Assembly (NCBI GenBank): GCA_009785765.1
Contig: WQVP01000003.1
Location: 1-12,101, forward strand
Origin: Alphaproteobacteria bacterium
Lineage (GTDB): Bacteria; Pseudomonadota; Alphaproteobacteria; Rs-D84
Reading direction: 5' to 3'
Length of the DNA: 12,101 bases
The notes under the pieces are model-generated. The model had not been told where the DNA came from, searched no databases, and saw nothing but the letters and a program-made list of their open reading frames with translations. The translations under genes were made by a program, and so were the position numbers. Within the stretch, counting starts at the first letter, position 1. Every line of letters begins with the position of its first letter. Below are positions 6,171 to 12,101 of the stretch, piece after piece.

Positions 6171-7723
6171 GATTTTACATATCCTATTTTTCTATTCTGT
6201 CCGCCCATATACATATCAATCATTACACGTGATAACAATATACATGTGAAAAGTGTTGTTATGATACCGACCGATAGTGTAACCGCAAAACCACGTATTG
6301 GACCTGCGCCAAACTGGAACAATACAAGCGCCGCAATAAGCGTGGTCAGGTTTGCGTCAATAACTGTTTTCATCGCACGGTCAAACCCGACATCAATTGA
6401 GCGAAGCGCCGATGCACCGGTTCGTAGTTCTTCACGAAGCCTTTCAAACTGTAATACGTTTGCGTCAACCGCCATGGCAAGAGTAAGCGCAATACCCGCA
6501 ATCCCAGGCAAAGTCAAAGTCGCACCCATAAACGCCGACACGCCGACAATCATCATCATATTGACTATCAATGCTATGTTCGCAATCATTCCAAATTTGC
6601 CATATATTAATATCATCGCAAACATAAGGAACAAAACACCTATAACCGTGCCGATTGCGCCCGCACGAATTGTATCGGCGCCCAAAGATGCACCAACCGT
6701 CCGCTCTTCAACAATGGAAAGCGGCGCAGGAAGCGCACCAGAGCGCAAAAGCACCGCCAAGTCATTCGCAGATTGTACGGTAAAGTTTCCAGAAATCTGA
6801 CCACGGCCGCCTGGGATAGGCTCTCTTATAACGGGTGCACTTAACACCATACCGTCCAAGACAATTGCAAATCTTACACCAACGTTTTCCGTGGTAAGAC
6901 GTGCAAAGCGACGTGCGCCAACACTGTCAAACACTTGGGTTACAACCGGCATTCCGTGTTGATCAAATGAACTTTGCGCATCTGTTAATGATTCGCCCGA
7001 AACCTCTATGCGTGAAAACACAGCCACCAATTGATATGGATTATCAATCATTGGCAAGAAATATGTACCAGACGGCGGCCGCCCCATTGCCATTTGTTCA
7101 TGAGTGATTGATTCATTAACCAAATGGAATGACATACGTGCGGTTTGTCCGATTAATTCTTTGATACGCTCTGGGTCGTCAACGCCCGGCAATTGCACCA
7201 ATATACGGCGCCCACCCTGTGTATTAATGGCCGGATCACGTGTACCAAGTGCATCAATTCGTCTGCGGACGATTTCTATTGAACGCTCCAAAGCACCTTC
7301 TATCATTTGTGCACGCTGTCTATCGCTGTATGACAAAGTTATAACATTACCAGACGCCGATACATCAACCGAAGCACCAAATTCAGAGCGCAGACGGGCA
7401 AGTGCACGAGATACGTCAGCGGATTCTCTTATCACAACCGTCACACCATAATCAGAGCGACGTAAATCAGAAAAGCGAATCATTCCACGGGTTCTGTCCA
7501 AAAGAGATGAACGTGTTGTATCATGCAATTGTACAACCGCATCACGGACCAGTGCATCTGTATCAACCTCCAACAACAACTGTGCACCGCCTTGCAAATC
7601 AAGACCCAGGGATATTGGCTGTATAAACCCAGGAAACCAAGGTGCAGTTTTTGGAAACATAGTTGGCACGGCAAGCATTACGCCAAACATAGCCACACCA
7701 ATAATTATTAATCTTTTAATCAT
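6167..7723 (-). CDS. secD: Protein translocase subunit SecD
   Basis: Inner-membrane translocase subunit with a large periplasmic domain that, with SecF and YajC, drives late steps of Sec export. Length 518 aa, normal for alphaproteobacteria and shorter than the E. coli protein. Visible: N-terminal span (about 4-22), GLDLQGGAQLLLEVD (40-54), the periplasmic P1 domain including RRRIDALGTRDPAINTQGGRRILVQLPG and GMVLSAPVIREPIPGGRGQISGNF, then about five C-terminal spans. VDANVLQFERLREELRTG corresponds to the conserved DANVLI.ER..EE. segment. The start ATG at 7721-7723 is preceded by a weak purine stretch (AAGTGAG), partly next to the hexamer repeat. The stop lies inside the secD-secF hairpin. Confidence 0.97.
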   Translation of the reverse strand: MIKRLIIIGVAMFGVMLAVPTMFPKTAPWFPGFIQPISLGLDLQGGAQLLLEVDTDALVRDAVVQLHDTTRSSLLDRTRGMIRFSDLRRSDYGVTVVIRESADVSRALARLRSEFGASVDVSASGNVITLSYSDRQRAQMIEGALERSIEIVRRRIDALGTRDPAINTQGGRRILVQLPGVDDPERIKELIGQTARMSFHLVNESITHEQMAMGRPPSGTYFLPMIDNPYQLVAVFSRIEVSGESLTDAQSSFDQHGMPVVTQVFDSVGARRFARLTTENVGVRFAIVLDGMVLSAPVIREPIPGGRGQISGNFTVQSANDLAVLLRSGALPAPLSIVEERTVGASLGADTIRAGAIGTVIGVLFLMFAMILIYGKFGMIANIALIVNMMMIVGVSAFMGATLTLPGIAGIALTLAMAVDANVLQFERLREELRTGASALRSIDVGFDRAMKTVIDANLTTLIAALVLFQFGAGPIRGFAVTLSVGIITTLFTCILLSRVMIDMYMGGQNRKIGYVKS

Positions 7724-7742
7724 TTTTTCTCACTTCGTTCTT

Positions 7743-7801
7743 GTGTCGGTGTCAGTGTCGGTGTCGGCGCCTGTATAATACAAAACCACTGACACAGACA
7801 C
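7743..7801. repeat. Hexamer inverted repeat between yajC and secD
   Basis: The left arm, 7743-7766, on the plus strand is GTGTCG, GTGTCA, GTGTCG, GTGTCG. The right arm, 7787-7801, on the minus strand is GTGTCT, GTGTCA, GTG. The arms pair over 15 positions with one mismatch (14 of 15), around a spacer holding a TATAAT-like core. The unit is the same hexamer word (GTGTCN) used in the next gap, between secD and secF. It lies 3 bases after the yajC stop TAA (7805-7807, minus strand). Confidence 0.88.
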
Positions 7802-7804
7802 GAA

Positions 7805-8089
7805 TTATTCAATATTCGCAACCGCATGCTTTGGAATTGTGACAACAACACCTTTGGCGATTTCAACATCCAGATTATTATCATCCATTTTTTTGATAAC
7901 GCCATATATTCCGCCGGACATCAGTATTTTATTCCCAACGGACAATTTGGACAACATGTCATTATATTCCTTCATGCGGCGCTTGTTCGGCCGTATCAGC
8001 AAGAAATATATAACACCAAATATTAAACCAATATAAAGCAGCATACCAACCATTTCATTTCCGCCGCCCGTAACAATTGTTTCATACAT
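7805..8089 (-). CDS. yajC: Sec translocon accessory subunit YajC
   Basis: Small single-span inner-membrane protein that associates with SecD-SecF. Length 94 aa, usual for the family. One transmembrane helix (about 13-31, MVGMLLYIGLIFGVIYFLL) is followed by the conserved IRPNKRRMKEYNDMLSKLSVGNKILMSGGIYGVI segment, matching the typical 'RPQ.KR.KE...ML..L..GD.V.T.GGI.G.I'. The basic C-terminal part is cytoplasmic. Start ATG 8087-8089 is supported by AAGGAG (8097-8102) 7 bases upstream. It is first in the yajC-secD-secF set and has a likely promoter of its own just after mutL. Confidence 0.97.
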   Translation of the reverse strand: MYETIVTGGGNEMVGMLLYIGLIFGVIYFLLIRPNKRRMKEYNDMLSKLSVGNKILMSGGIYGVIKKMDDNNLDVEIAKGVVVTIPKHAVANIE

Positions 8090-8117
8090 TTAAAAACTCC
8101 TTAATTTAGTATTAAAA

Positions 8118-8146
8118 TATATAGCAAAACCGCCCATAAAGGGCAA
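8118..8146 (-). promoter_or_regulatory. Putative promoter for yajC-secD-secF
   Basis: On the minus strand TTGCCC (8141-8146) lies 17 bases upstream of TATATA (8118-8123), which is preceded by TGC (extended -10). The ten bases TTTTGCTATA are shared with the recA promoter. The expected +1 is about 8111. A short GCCC/GGGC inverted repeat (8132-8144) overlaps the -35. Confidence 0.5.
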
Positions 8147-8163
8147 GTGAATAATCAAAGGTT

Positions 8164-9885
8164 TTATAACCTTTCAAACCATTTATCAATTTCGGAAATT
8201 GGGATAATTTTATAAACCGGGCGACCGTGATTACATTGTCCGCCTCGCTCTGTGTTTTCAATATCGCGCAATAATGCGTCCATTTGTACCATGTCCAATT
8301 TTTGACCCGCACGAACAGAGTGATGACATGCACGATTTGCAATTTTTAAATGTATTTTTTCGGAAAGCTTTGTGGACACTCCGCCGGTTGAAATTTCCGC
8401 CGCAATATCATTAAATAATTTCTCAAAATCAAAATCGTAATCTGCGGGCGCCTCGTAAATTGCGATTGCATTGTCGCCAAATTGACCGATTTTTATTCCA
8501 GACTTTTCAAGCTCTGGCCCTATGTTTTCAAGGGCAAGAATGAATTCAGGCTTTAATTTTATAACATGCGGTGAAAGCAAAGGTTGCGTTTTAATTTCGC
8601 CGCCACGCATACGTTCATAGACAATCCTTTCGTGTGCGGCGTGTTGATCAACAACCACCAAACCATTTTCATTTTCGGCCAAAATATACTTGTTTCCGAT
8701 TTGACCCAACACCCTTCCCAGAGGTTCGCCTGCCCCCTTGGGGACGGGATAGAATTCGTTAGCAGCTTGTTGTTTTACGAATTCTTGGGTGGGGGCATTT
8801 CCAAAGTCAAACTTTCGCACCGGCTCTTGCACCATGAATACATTATTTCCAAAATTAAAATCTTGTGACTTTGCTTGGTCTTTACTGACTATAGACTGTG
8901 GGCTATGGACTATGGACTCGGCGACAGTCGTCGCCAATACCTCGCGAATTCTTTTAATCATAAACGCCCGGATTCGTGCAGGTTCCAAAAAATGAACCTC
9001 GGTTTTTGCCGGACTTACATTCACGTCAACCGCATTTGACGAAACAGATAAATATAGTGCGCAAAGCGGAAATTCTCGGGTGCTCATAACATCCATATAT
9101 GATGCACGCAATGCACCGACCAAGACCTTGTCTTTGACCGGACGGCCGTTTACAAATAAAAACTGGTCTATTGACGATGCACGGCGAAGTGTTGGCTCTG
9201 ACACAAAGCCATATAAATTAATTTCGGACTCTTTATTTTTATCTCCGATGGACAGCATACGGCCATCCGCATCATCGCCCATAATTGCAATAATACGTTC
9301 ATGCAAAGGCTGGTCTTTTGGATACCGCCATTTATTATTAAGTGTAAACCCAACATCCGGACGGGCCAGCGCAAGACGCTTTATAACATCAACAACTGCC
9401 ATCATTTCGCCTTTGTCAGTGCGAAGGAATTTCAATCTTGCCGGAACTTTTGCAAAAAGATTACGGACCTGGATTCTTGTACCAGATTCCCATGACGATG
9501 GCTTTATTTCACCTGTATTACAGTCCAATTGAAGGCCGCCAGTACCGTTATTAGTATCAATTGTCATATCAGACACAGACGCAATAGACGGCAAGGCCTC
9601 GCCACGAAAACCCATAAAGTTTATAGAAAGCAAGTCATCACTTGGAAGTTTGGACGTCGCATGACGCATAATGCTTTTGGACAAATCATCTTGCCCCATT
9701 CCTTTGCCATCATCAACAACCGAAATCAAAGTTCGGCCGCCATCAACAACATCTATGACTATTTGCGACGCACCCGCGTCCAGTGCATTTTCCACCAATT
9801 CTTTGACAACGCTTGCCGGACGCTCTACCACTTCGCCTGCGGCGATTTGATTGATTAAATCATCTGGCAATATACGGACTGTCAT
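8164..9885 (-). CDS. mutL: DNA mismatch repair protein MutL (endonuclease type)
   Basis: MutS partner that nicks the new strand during mismatch repair. Length 573 aa. N-terminal GHKL ATPase motifs: KELVENALDAG (28-38; E29 and N33 match the E. coli catalytic and Mg-binding residues), VDDGKGM (57-63), ATSKL (76-80) and GFRGEALPSIASVS (92-105), then VDVNVSPAKTEVHF (287-299). The C-terminal dimer domain carries the endonuclease motif DQHA-XX-E-XXXX-E (413-424), ACHHSVRAG (519-527) and QCNHGRP (550-556), the metal-site set found in species without MutH. The linker (about 320-385) contains a heptamer repeat copy encoding residues about 323-333. The start ATG overlaps the greA stop by 4 bases (ATGA), implying coupled translation. 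The yajC promoter follows. Confidence 0.97.
   Translation of the reverse strand: MTVRILPDDLINQIAAGEVVERPASVVKELVENALDAGASQIVIDVVDGGRTLISVVDDGKGMGQDDLSKSIMRHATSKLPSDDLLSINFMGFRGEALPSIASVSDMTIDTNNGTGGLQLDCNTGEIKPSSWESGTRIQVRNLFAKVPARLKFLRTDKGEMMAVVDVIKRLALARPDVGFTLNNKWRYPKDQPLHERIIAIMGDDADGRMLSIGDKNKESEINLYGFVSEPTLRRASSIDQFLFVNGRPVKDKVLVGALRASYMDVMSTREFPLCALYLSVSSNAVDVNVSPAKTEVHFLEPARIRAFMIKRIREVLATTVAESIVHSPQSIVSKDQAKSQDFNFGNNVFMVQEPVRKFDFGNAPTQEFVKQQAANEFYPVPKGAGEPLGRVLGQIGNKYILAENENGLVVVDQHAAHERIVYERMRGGEIKTQPLLSPHVIKLKPEFILALENIGPELEKSGIKIGQFGDNAIAIYEAPADYDFDFEKLFNDIAAEISTGGVSTKLSEKIHLKIANRACHHSVRAGQKLDMVQMDALLRDIENTERGGQCNHGRPVYKIIPISEIDKWFERL
8887..8918. repeat. In-frame heptamer array inside the MutL linker
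   Basis: On the minus (coding) strand this reads AGTCCAT, AGTCCAT, AGCCCAC, AGTCTAT, AGTC. It is the same word as the arrays flanking the greA/lptG promoters 1.5 kb away. Read in frame it gives approximately ESIVHSPQSIV. No inverted partner was found nearby. It sits in the variable linker between the ATPase and C-terminal domains, where extra residues are tolerated. Confidence 0.9.
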
Positions 9886-10355
9886 TTAAATTCCACGCTT
9901 AATATGTCATATTCTTTGTCGCCCGATGGCGTTTTGACCGTGCAAGAATCCCCAACGCATTTTCCAATCAAAGCACGCCCAAACGGACTGGTGCATGATA
10001 TTACGCTTTTTCCATCGGCCTCTATATCTGATAATATTTGGCACTCTATTTTTTTGCCGTCTTCGTCTTCGGCAACGACGTATGCACCGAATATTATACG
10101 GTCTCCGGAAAGATTTGCCGTATCTATGATTTCGGCATTTGATATAACAGATTCTATGAAATTCATACGCTTGTTAACATGACGTTGTTTTTCGCGCGCA
10201 CTGGAATATTCTGCATTTTCGGACAAATCGCCCAGTTCACGTGCCGCCGCCACGGCTTTGTGAATGGCCGGCATCTCTATTTCTTTTAATTGTTTCAGTT
10301 CGGCGGCAAGCGCATCAAAGCCCGCCCTTGAAATTGGTCTTTTTTGTGAGTCCAT
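9882..10355 (-). CDS. greA: Transcription elongation factor GreA
   Basis: Binds the secondary channel of RNA polymerase and stimulates cleavage of backtracked transcripts. Length 157 aa, typical. The N-terminal coiled coil (about 8-78) carries at its tip ARELGDLSENAEYSSAREKQ, with the acidic pair D43 and E46 that coordinates the catalytic Mg. The C-terminal FKBP-like domain (about 83-157) includes SPFGRALIGKCVGDSCTVKTPSGDKEYDI, close to the usual 'SP.G.ALIGK..GD.V.V..P.G...Y.I'. The start ATG at 10353-10355 lies inside a heptamer repeat; the Shine-Dalgarno AAGGA (10365-10369) is also within the repeat, 9 bases upstream. The gene overlaps mutL by ATGA and diverges from lptG. Confidence 0.97.
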   Translation of the reverse strand: MDSQKRPISRAGFDALAAELKQLKEIEMPAIHKAVAAARELGDLSENAEYSSAREKQRHVNKRMNFIESVISNAEIIDTANLSGDRIIFGAYVVAEDEDGKKIECQILSDIEADGKSVISCTSPFGRALIGKCVGDSCTVKTPSGDKEYDILSVEFK

Positions 10356-10381
10356 AGTCTATAGTCCTTAGTCTATAGTCA

Positions 10382-10410
10382 ATAGTATAAGGCCAAGCGT
10401 ACAAAGTCAA
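10382..10410 (-). promoter_or_regulatory. Putative greA-mutL promoter
   Basis: On the minus strand TTGACT (10405-10410) is followed after 17 bases by TACTAT (10382-10387). TATACT overlapping it (10384-10389) is an alternative -10 at 15-base spacing. The expected +1 is about 10375, giving a leader of about 20 bases made almost wholly of heptamer repeat. Confidence 0.5.
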
Positions 10411-10423
10411 CCATCAACAATAT

Positions 10424-10452
10424 TTGACTATATATTTTGTACATAGTATCAT
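10424..10452 (+). promoter_or_regulatory. Putative lptG promoter
   Basis: TTGACT (10424-10429), a 17-base spacer, then TATCAT (10447-10452). The expected +1 is about 10459, giving a leader of about 27 bases that ends in the right heptamer arm. It is back to back with the greA promoter, with the two -35 elements about 13 bases apart. Confidence 0.5.
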
Positions 10453-10485
10453 TATATACCAATTCACAACTAACGACTATAGACT

Positions 10486-11553
10486 ATGGACTTTAGACTA
10501 AAAATTTTTACAAAATTTTTAATGCGGCGATGGTTTTTGGGCTTTGGCCTGGTGGTACTGGTGGTATCGGCCGTTATATTTTCTGTCACATTCGTAGAAA
10601 GGCTTCCCCAAGAAGCGGGCGCCATGGATTCCCTTTTCACCAGCTGGGCACTTCTTTTAAGGTATATCCCTTTGTTTTTACCGCTGGCGGTATTTATGGG
10701 GACGCTTGTTACAACATATAACCTTACCCGTTCATCTGAAAATGTTATTATATCCGGCGCCGGCCTGTCGCCATATCAAAGCACAAGACCATTTTTAATT
10801 GCGGCATTTTTTGTCGGCGTGCTCTCTGCGGCGCTTCTTAACCCTTATGCCGTTTATATCAATCGTTCAGACATAGGGTCAGAGCAAATTGACATGACGG
10901 ACAGTGCAATCTGGCTGCGAGAAACCACGGACTTTGGTACATTTACAATGCGGGCCACGGGGATTTCGTACGGAGACATGGATACTCTTGTCTTTACGGA
11001 TGTGTCTGCTTTTGTTTTGGACGATGAATCAAAATTTCAACAAAGGATAGAGGCCGCTGAAATAATACTGTCCACTCACAGTTTTTATGCACCAATCGCA
11101 ACTATATACAGCACGGACGGTCTTCCCACAGAGATTACCGATTGGAATATATCTTCGCTTATGACGCCGGACGCTGTGCTGGAAAGACATCTTCGTCCCG
11201 AACACGTATCATTTTGGAGACTTCCGATGTTTATCCGAAATCTTGAAAACATGGGCCTTAATTCCCGTGGCCACAAGATTCAGTTTTTTACACTTTTGTT
11301 TTTGCCTCTTACCTTGATTGCTATGGCAACATTGGGCGTCGCATTTTCACAAAGCAGACAAAGGCGCAATCATTCTTTTGGCGTGAAATTTGGTGCCGGA
11401 ATATTAACATGCTTTATATTGTATTTTATAATTAATGTGTTTGGCGCACTTGGTGCAAGTGGAGCATTGCCACCACTTATCGCCGTACTTTCGCCGCCAT
11501 TAATCGTAATGATTGGCGCCGCGATATTTATTGTTTCGTATGATAATATATAG
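10486..11553 (+). CDS. lptG: LPS export ABC transporter permease LptG
   Basis: Inner-membrane permease of the LptB2FG machine, which extracts LPS and feeds it to the LptC-A-D bridge. Length 355 aa, normal for the YjgP/YjgQ family. Visible: an N-terminal amphipathic start (KIFTKFLMRRWF), span 1 (about 15-35), two further spans (about 50-75 and 98-118), a periplasmic beta-jellyroll region (about 125-262) and three C-terminal spans. SFWRLPMFIRNLENMGLNSRGHKIQFFTLLFLPL and GALGASGALPPLIAVLSP match LptG better than LptF. SSENVIISGAGLSPY corresponds to the coupling-helix region that contacts LptB (usual form E....R.SGLS). The ATG lies within the heptamer repeat and lacks a good Shine-Dalgarno (AACGA at the expected place). 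lptF is not in the window. Confidence 0.92.
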   Translation: MDFRLKIFTKFLMRRWFLGFGLVVLVVSAVIFSVTFVERLPQEAGAMDSLFTSWALLLRYIPLFLPLAVFMGTLVTTYNLTRSSENVIISGAGLSPYQSTRPFLIAAFFVGVLSAALLNPYAVYINRSDIGSEQIDMTDSAIWLRETTDFGTFTMRATGISYGDMDTLVFTDVSAFVLDDESKFQQRIEAAEIILSTHSFYAPIATIYSTDGLPTEITDWNISSLMTPDAVLERHLRPEHVSFWRLPMFIRNLENMGLNSRGHKIQFFTLLFLPLTLIAMATLGVAFSQSRQRRNHSFGVKFGAGILTCFILYFIINVFGALGASGALPPLIAVLSPPLIVMIGAAIFIVSYDNI

Positions 11554-11577
11554 TCGTGTTCGTGGTTCGTGCCCGTA
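11554..11577 (+). repeat. Short degenerate heptamer array after lptG
   Basis: About three imperfect copies of a CGTGNTT unit (CGTGTT, CGTGGTT, CGTGCCC, CGTA) begin directly after the lptG stop TAG (11551-11553). It has a different word from the other arrays and no inverted partner in the window. I see no hairpin with a T-run, so it is not an obvious terminator. Confidence 0.6.
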
Positions 11578-11600
11578 AGATAAAAAGAAAGGATTGCAAA

Positions 11601-11735
11601 ATGCCCGCAAAGAAAAAAACTTATACAAAACAAATTATCGCCGGAATTATCATTTTAATAATTTTTGCTCTTATGTTTTATTATCAACAACCTATTCAAC
11701 ATATAAACGAAGTTCTACTAGTGCCTAATGCCTAG
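11601..11735 (+). CDS. Small single-span membrane peptide (44 aa), unknown function
   Basis: I do not recognise it. The ATG at 11601 is preceded by a good Shine-Dalgarno, AAAGGA (11588-11593), 7 bases upstream, which argues for real translation despite the small size. The peptide begins with a basic stretch (MPAKKKTYTK), then a strongly hydrophobic helix at about residues 11-28, then a short polar tail (YYQQPIQHINEV) ending LLVPNA. The N-terminal positive charges predict an N-in orientation. The last five codons and the TAG stop come from a heptamer repeat. It lies between lptG and xerD, in the same frame as xerD and separated from it by that TAG and four codons (TGC CTG ATG CCT). It could be a small regulatory or accessory membrane peptide; no family can be assigned. 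Confidence 0.65.
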   Translation: MPAKKKTYTKQIIAGIIILIIFALMFYYQQPIQHINEVLLVPNA

Positions 11736-11746
11736 TGCCTGATGCC
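11719..11746 (+). repeat. Heptamer array forming a three-frame stop cassette before xerD
   Basis: Four units, TAGTGCC, TAATGCC, TAGTGCC, TGATGCC, run straight into the TATG that contains the xerD start. Each unit begins with a stop triplet, and since 7 is not a multiple of 3, successive units place stops in all three frames. The third unit supplies the stop of the 44-aa ORF. Confidence 0.9.
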
Positions 11747-11747
11747 T

Positions 11748-12101
11748 ATGAACCACATCAACATCTTTCTTGAAGCCATAGTCGCAGAACGTGGGCGAAG
11801 CAAGCGAACGGTCGCATCATACAAATCCGACCTTGAACTTGCATCCGCACAACTTGGCGACTTGACGCACCTGTCAAGCGAAGACATTGCCGATTATCTT
11901 GCATCCCTATCACACAAAGGTATTGGTGCATCAACCATCGCACGAAAGACATCTGCGTTTCGTTCTTTTTACCGATTTCTTGCGCTTGAAAAAATCATAA
12001 CAAAAAATCCAACTTTGTCTTTGGAACTTCCACGTGTTGCAAAACCATTGCCGAAGTATTTAACGGCGGACGAAATAGAAGACCTTATAAATGCAGCCGG
12101 C
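11748..12101 (+). CDS. xerD: Tyrosine recombinase XerD (N-terminal part, cut by window end)
   Basis: Site-specific recombinase that, with XerC and FtsK, resolves chromosome dimers at dif. The visible 118 codons form the N-terminal SAM-like core-binding domain: FLEAIVAERGRSKRTVASYKSDLELASAQLGD, then IADYLASLSHKGIGASTIARKTSAFRSFYRFLALEKIITKNPT, then LELPRVAKPLPKYLTADEIEDLINAAG. The stretch KNPT..LELPRVAKPLPKYL favours XerD over XerC or phage integrases. The catalytic domain (R-H-R-Y) lies beyond the window. The ATG at 11748 is chosen because it aligns with the usual family start; an in-frame ATG at 11742 would add two residues. Neither has a Shine-Dalgarno, so translation may depend on termination of the 44-aa ORF just upstream. 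Confidence 0.9.
   Translation, partial: MNHINIFLEAIVAERGRSKRTVASYKSDLELASAQLGDLTHLSSEDIADYLASLSHKGIGASTIARKTSAFRSFYRFLALEKIITKNPTLSLELPRVAKPLPKYLTADEIEDLINAAG

Larger units (their letters stand above)
10349..10492. repeat. Inverted heptamer arrays forming mirror-image leaders of greA and lptG
   Basis: The left arm (10349-10372) and right arm (10469-10492) are 24 bases each and match at 23 positions in inverted orientation. Units are AGTCTAT, AGTCCAT and variants; additional imperfect units continue to about 10387 on the left and 10500 on the right. Both start codons (greA 10353-10355, lptG 10486-10488) occupy the same position in their arm, within GACTATGGACT. The 96-base spacer carries a promoter for each gene. 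The only mismatch changes greA's AAGGA to AACGA in front of lptG. Confidence 0.95.

Noticed and set aside
7774..7779. TATAAT on the plus strand between yajC and secD as a promoter
   Set aside because: No plus-strand gene follows it and the upstream bases are repeat with no -35 hexamer at suitable spacing.
8132..8146. GCCC/GGGC hairpin after mutL as a terminator
   Set aside because: The stem is only 4 bp and is followed by GGTTTTGC rather than a real T-run; it overlaps a better-supported yajC -35.
8112..8342. 76-codon minus-strand frame at the mutL end
   Set aside because: It overlaps the conserved MutL C-terminus (ACHHSV and CNHGRP) in another frame and the yajC promoter; no motif or ribosome site supports it.
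8752..8785. GAATTCGT / ACGAATTC inverted repeat inside mutL
   Set aside because: It encodes ordinary linker residues (QEFVKQQAANEFY), has only 8-base arms, and could easily arise by chance.
2326..11746. The tandem arrays as a CRISPR array or as terminal inverted repeats of a transposon
   Set aside because: Units are 6-8 bases with no unique spacers between repeats, and the sequences between inverted arms are 6-96 bases, too short for a transposase and without target-site duplications.

Overview
The window comes from a moderately AT-rich bacterial chromosome using the standard code (TGA is a stop in secF, secD and greA). The genes point to a Gram-negative alphaproteobacterium. RecA has the alphaproteobacterial core sequence. 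MutL is the endonuclease type found where MutH is absent. yajC-secD-secF are contiguous, and LptG implies an LPS-bearing outer membrane. The exact lineage cannot be fixed by reading alone; an uncultured or host-associated, compact-genome alphaproteobacterium is my best guess. I see no rRNA, tRNA, insertion sequence, prophage or CRISPR array, and no gene-free stretch over 300 bases.

Layout, left to right. A small membrane protein (19-300, minus) and a glycosyltransferase (369-1208, plus) diverge from overlapping promoters. The glycosyltransferase converges on recA through a bidirectional terminator at 1207-1238. From recA to greA (1237-10355) every gene is on the minus strand. In transcription order they are greA, mutL, yajC, secD, secF, an S41-family protease homologue, an MFS transporter and recA. 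Internal promoters are visible before yajC and recA. lptG then diverges from greA, followed on the plus strand by an unrecognised 44-aa membrane peptide and the start of xerD, which runs off the window.

The genes cover core functions: transcript cleavage (GreA), mismatch repair (MutL), recombination (RecA), chromosome dimer resolution (XerD), protein export (YajC-SecDF), LPS export (LptG) and probably sugar transfer to surface polymers.

The unusual feature is a family of degenerate tandem repeats of 6-8 bases. They occupy most of the intergenic gaps and in places enter genes. Each site has its own 'word', and neighbouring sites share words. In five gaps the tandem appears twice in opposite orientation, giving inverted arms of 15-29 bases around a spacer that may hold a promoter or start codon. 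Three cases stand out. (i) greA and lptG have mirror-image leaders in which both start codons lie inside the repeat. (ii) A copy lies in frame inside mutL, with a base change that removes a stop codon. (iii) An octamer repeat encodes the hydrophobic core of a signal peptide. A second point of interest is that the S41 protease homologue appears to lack its catalytic Ser-Lys pair.
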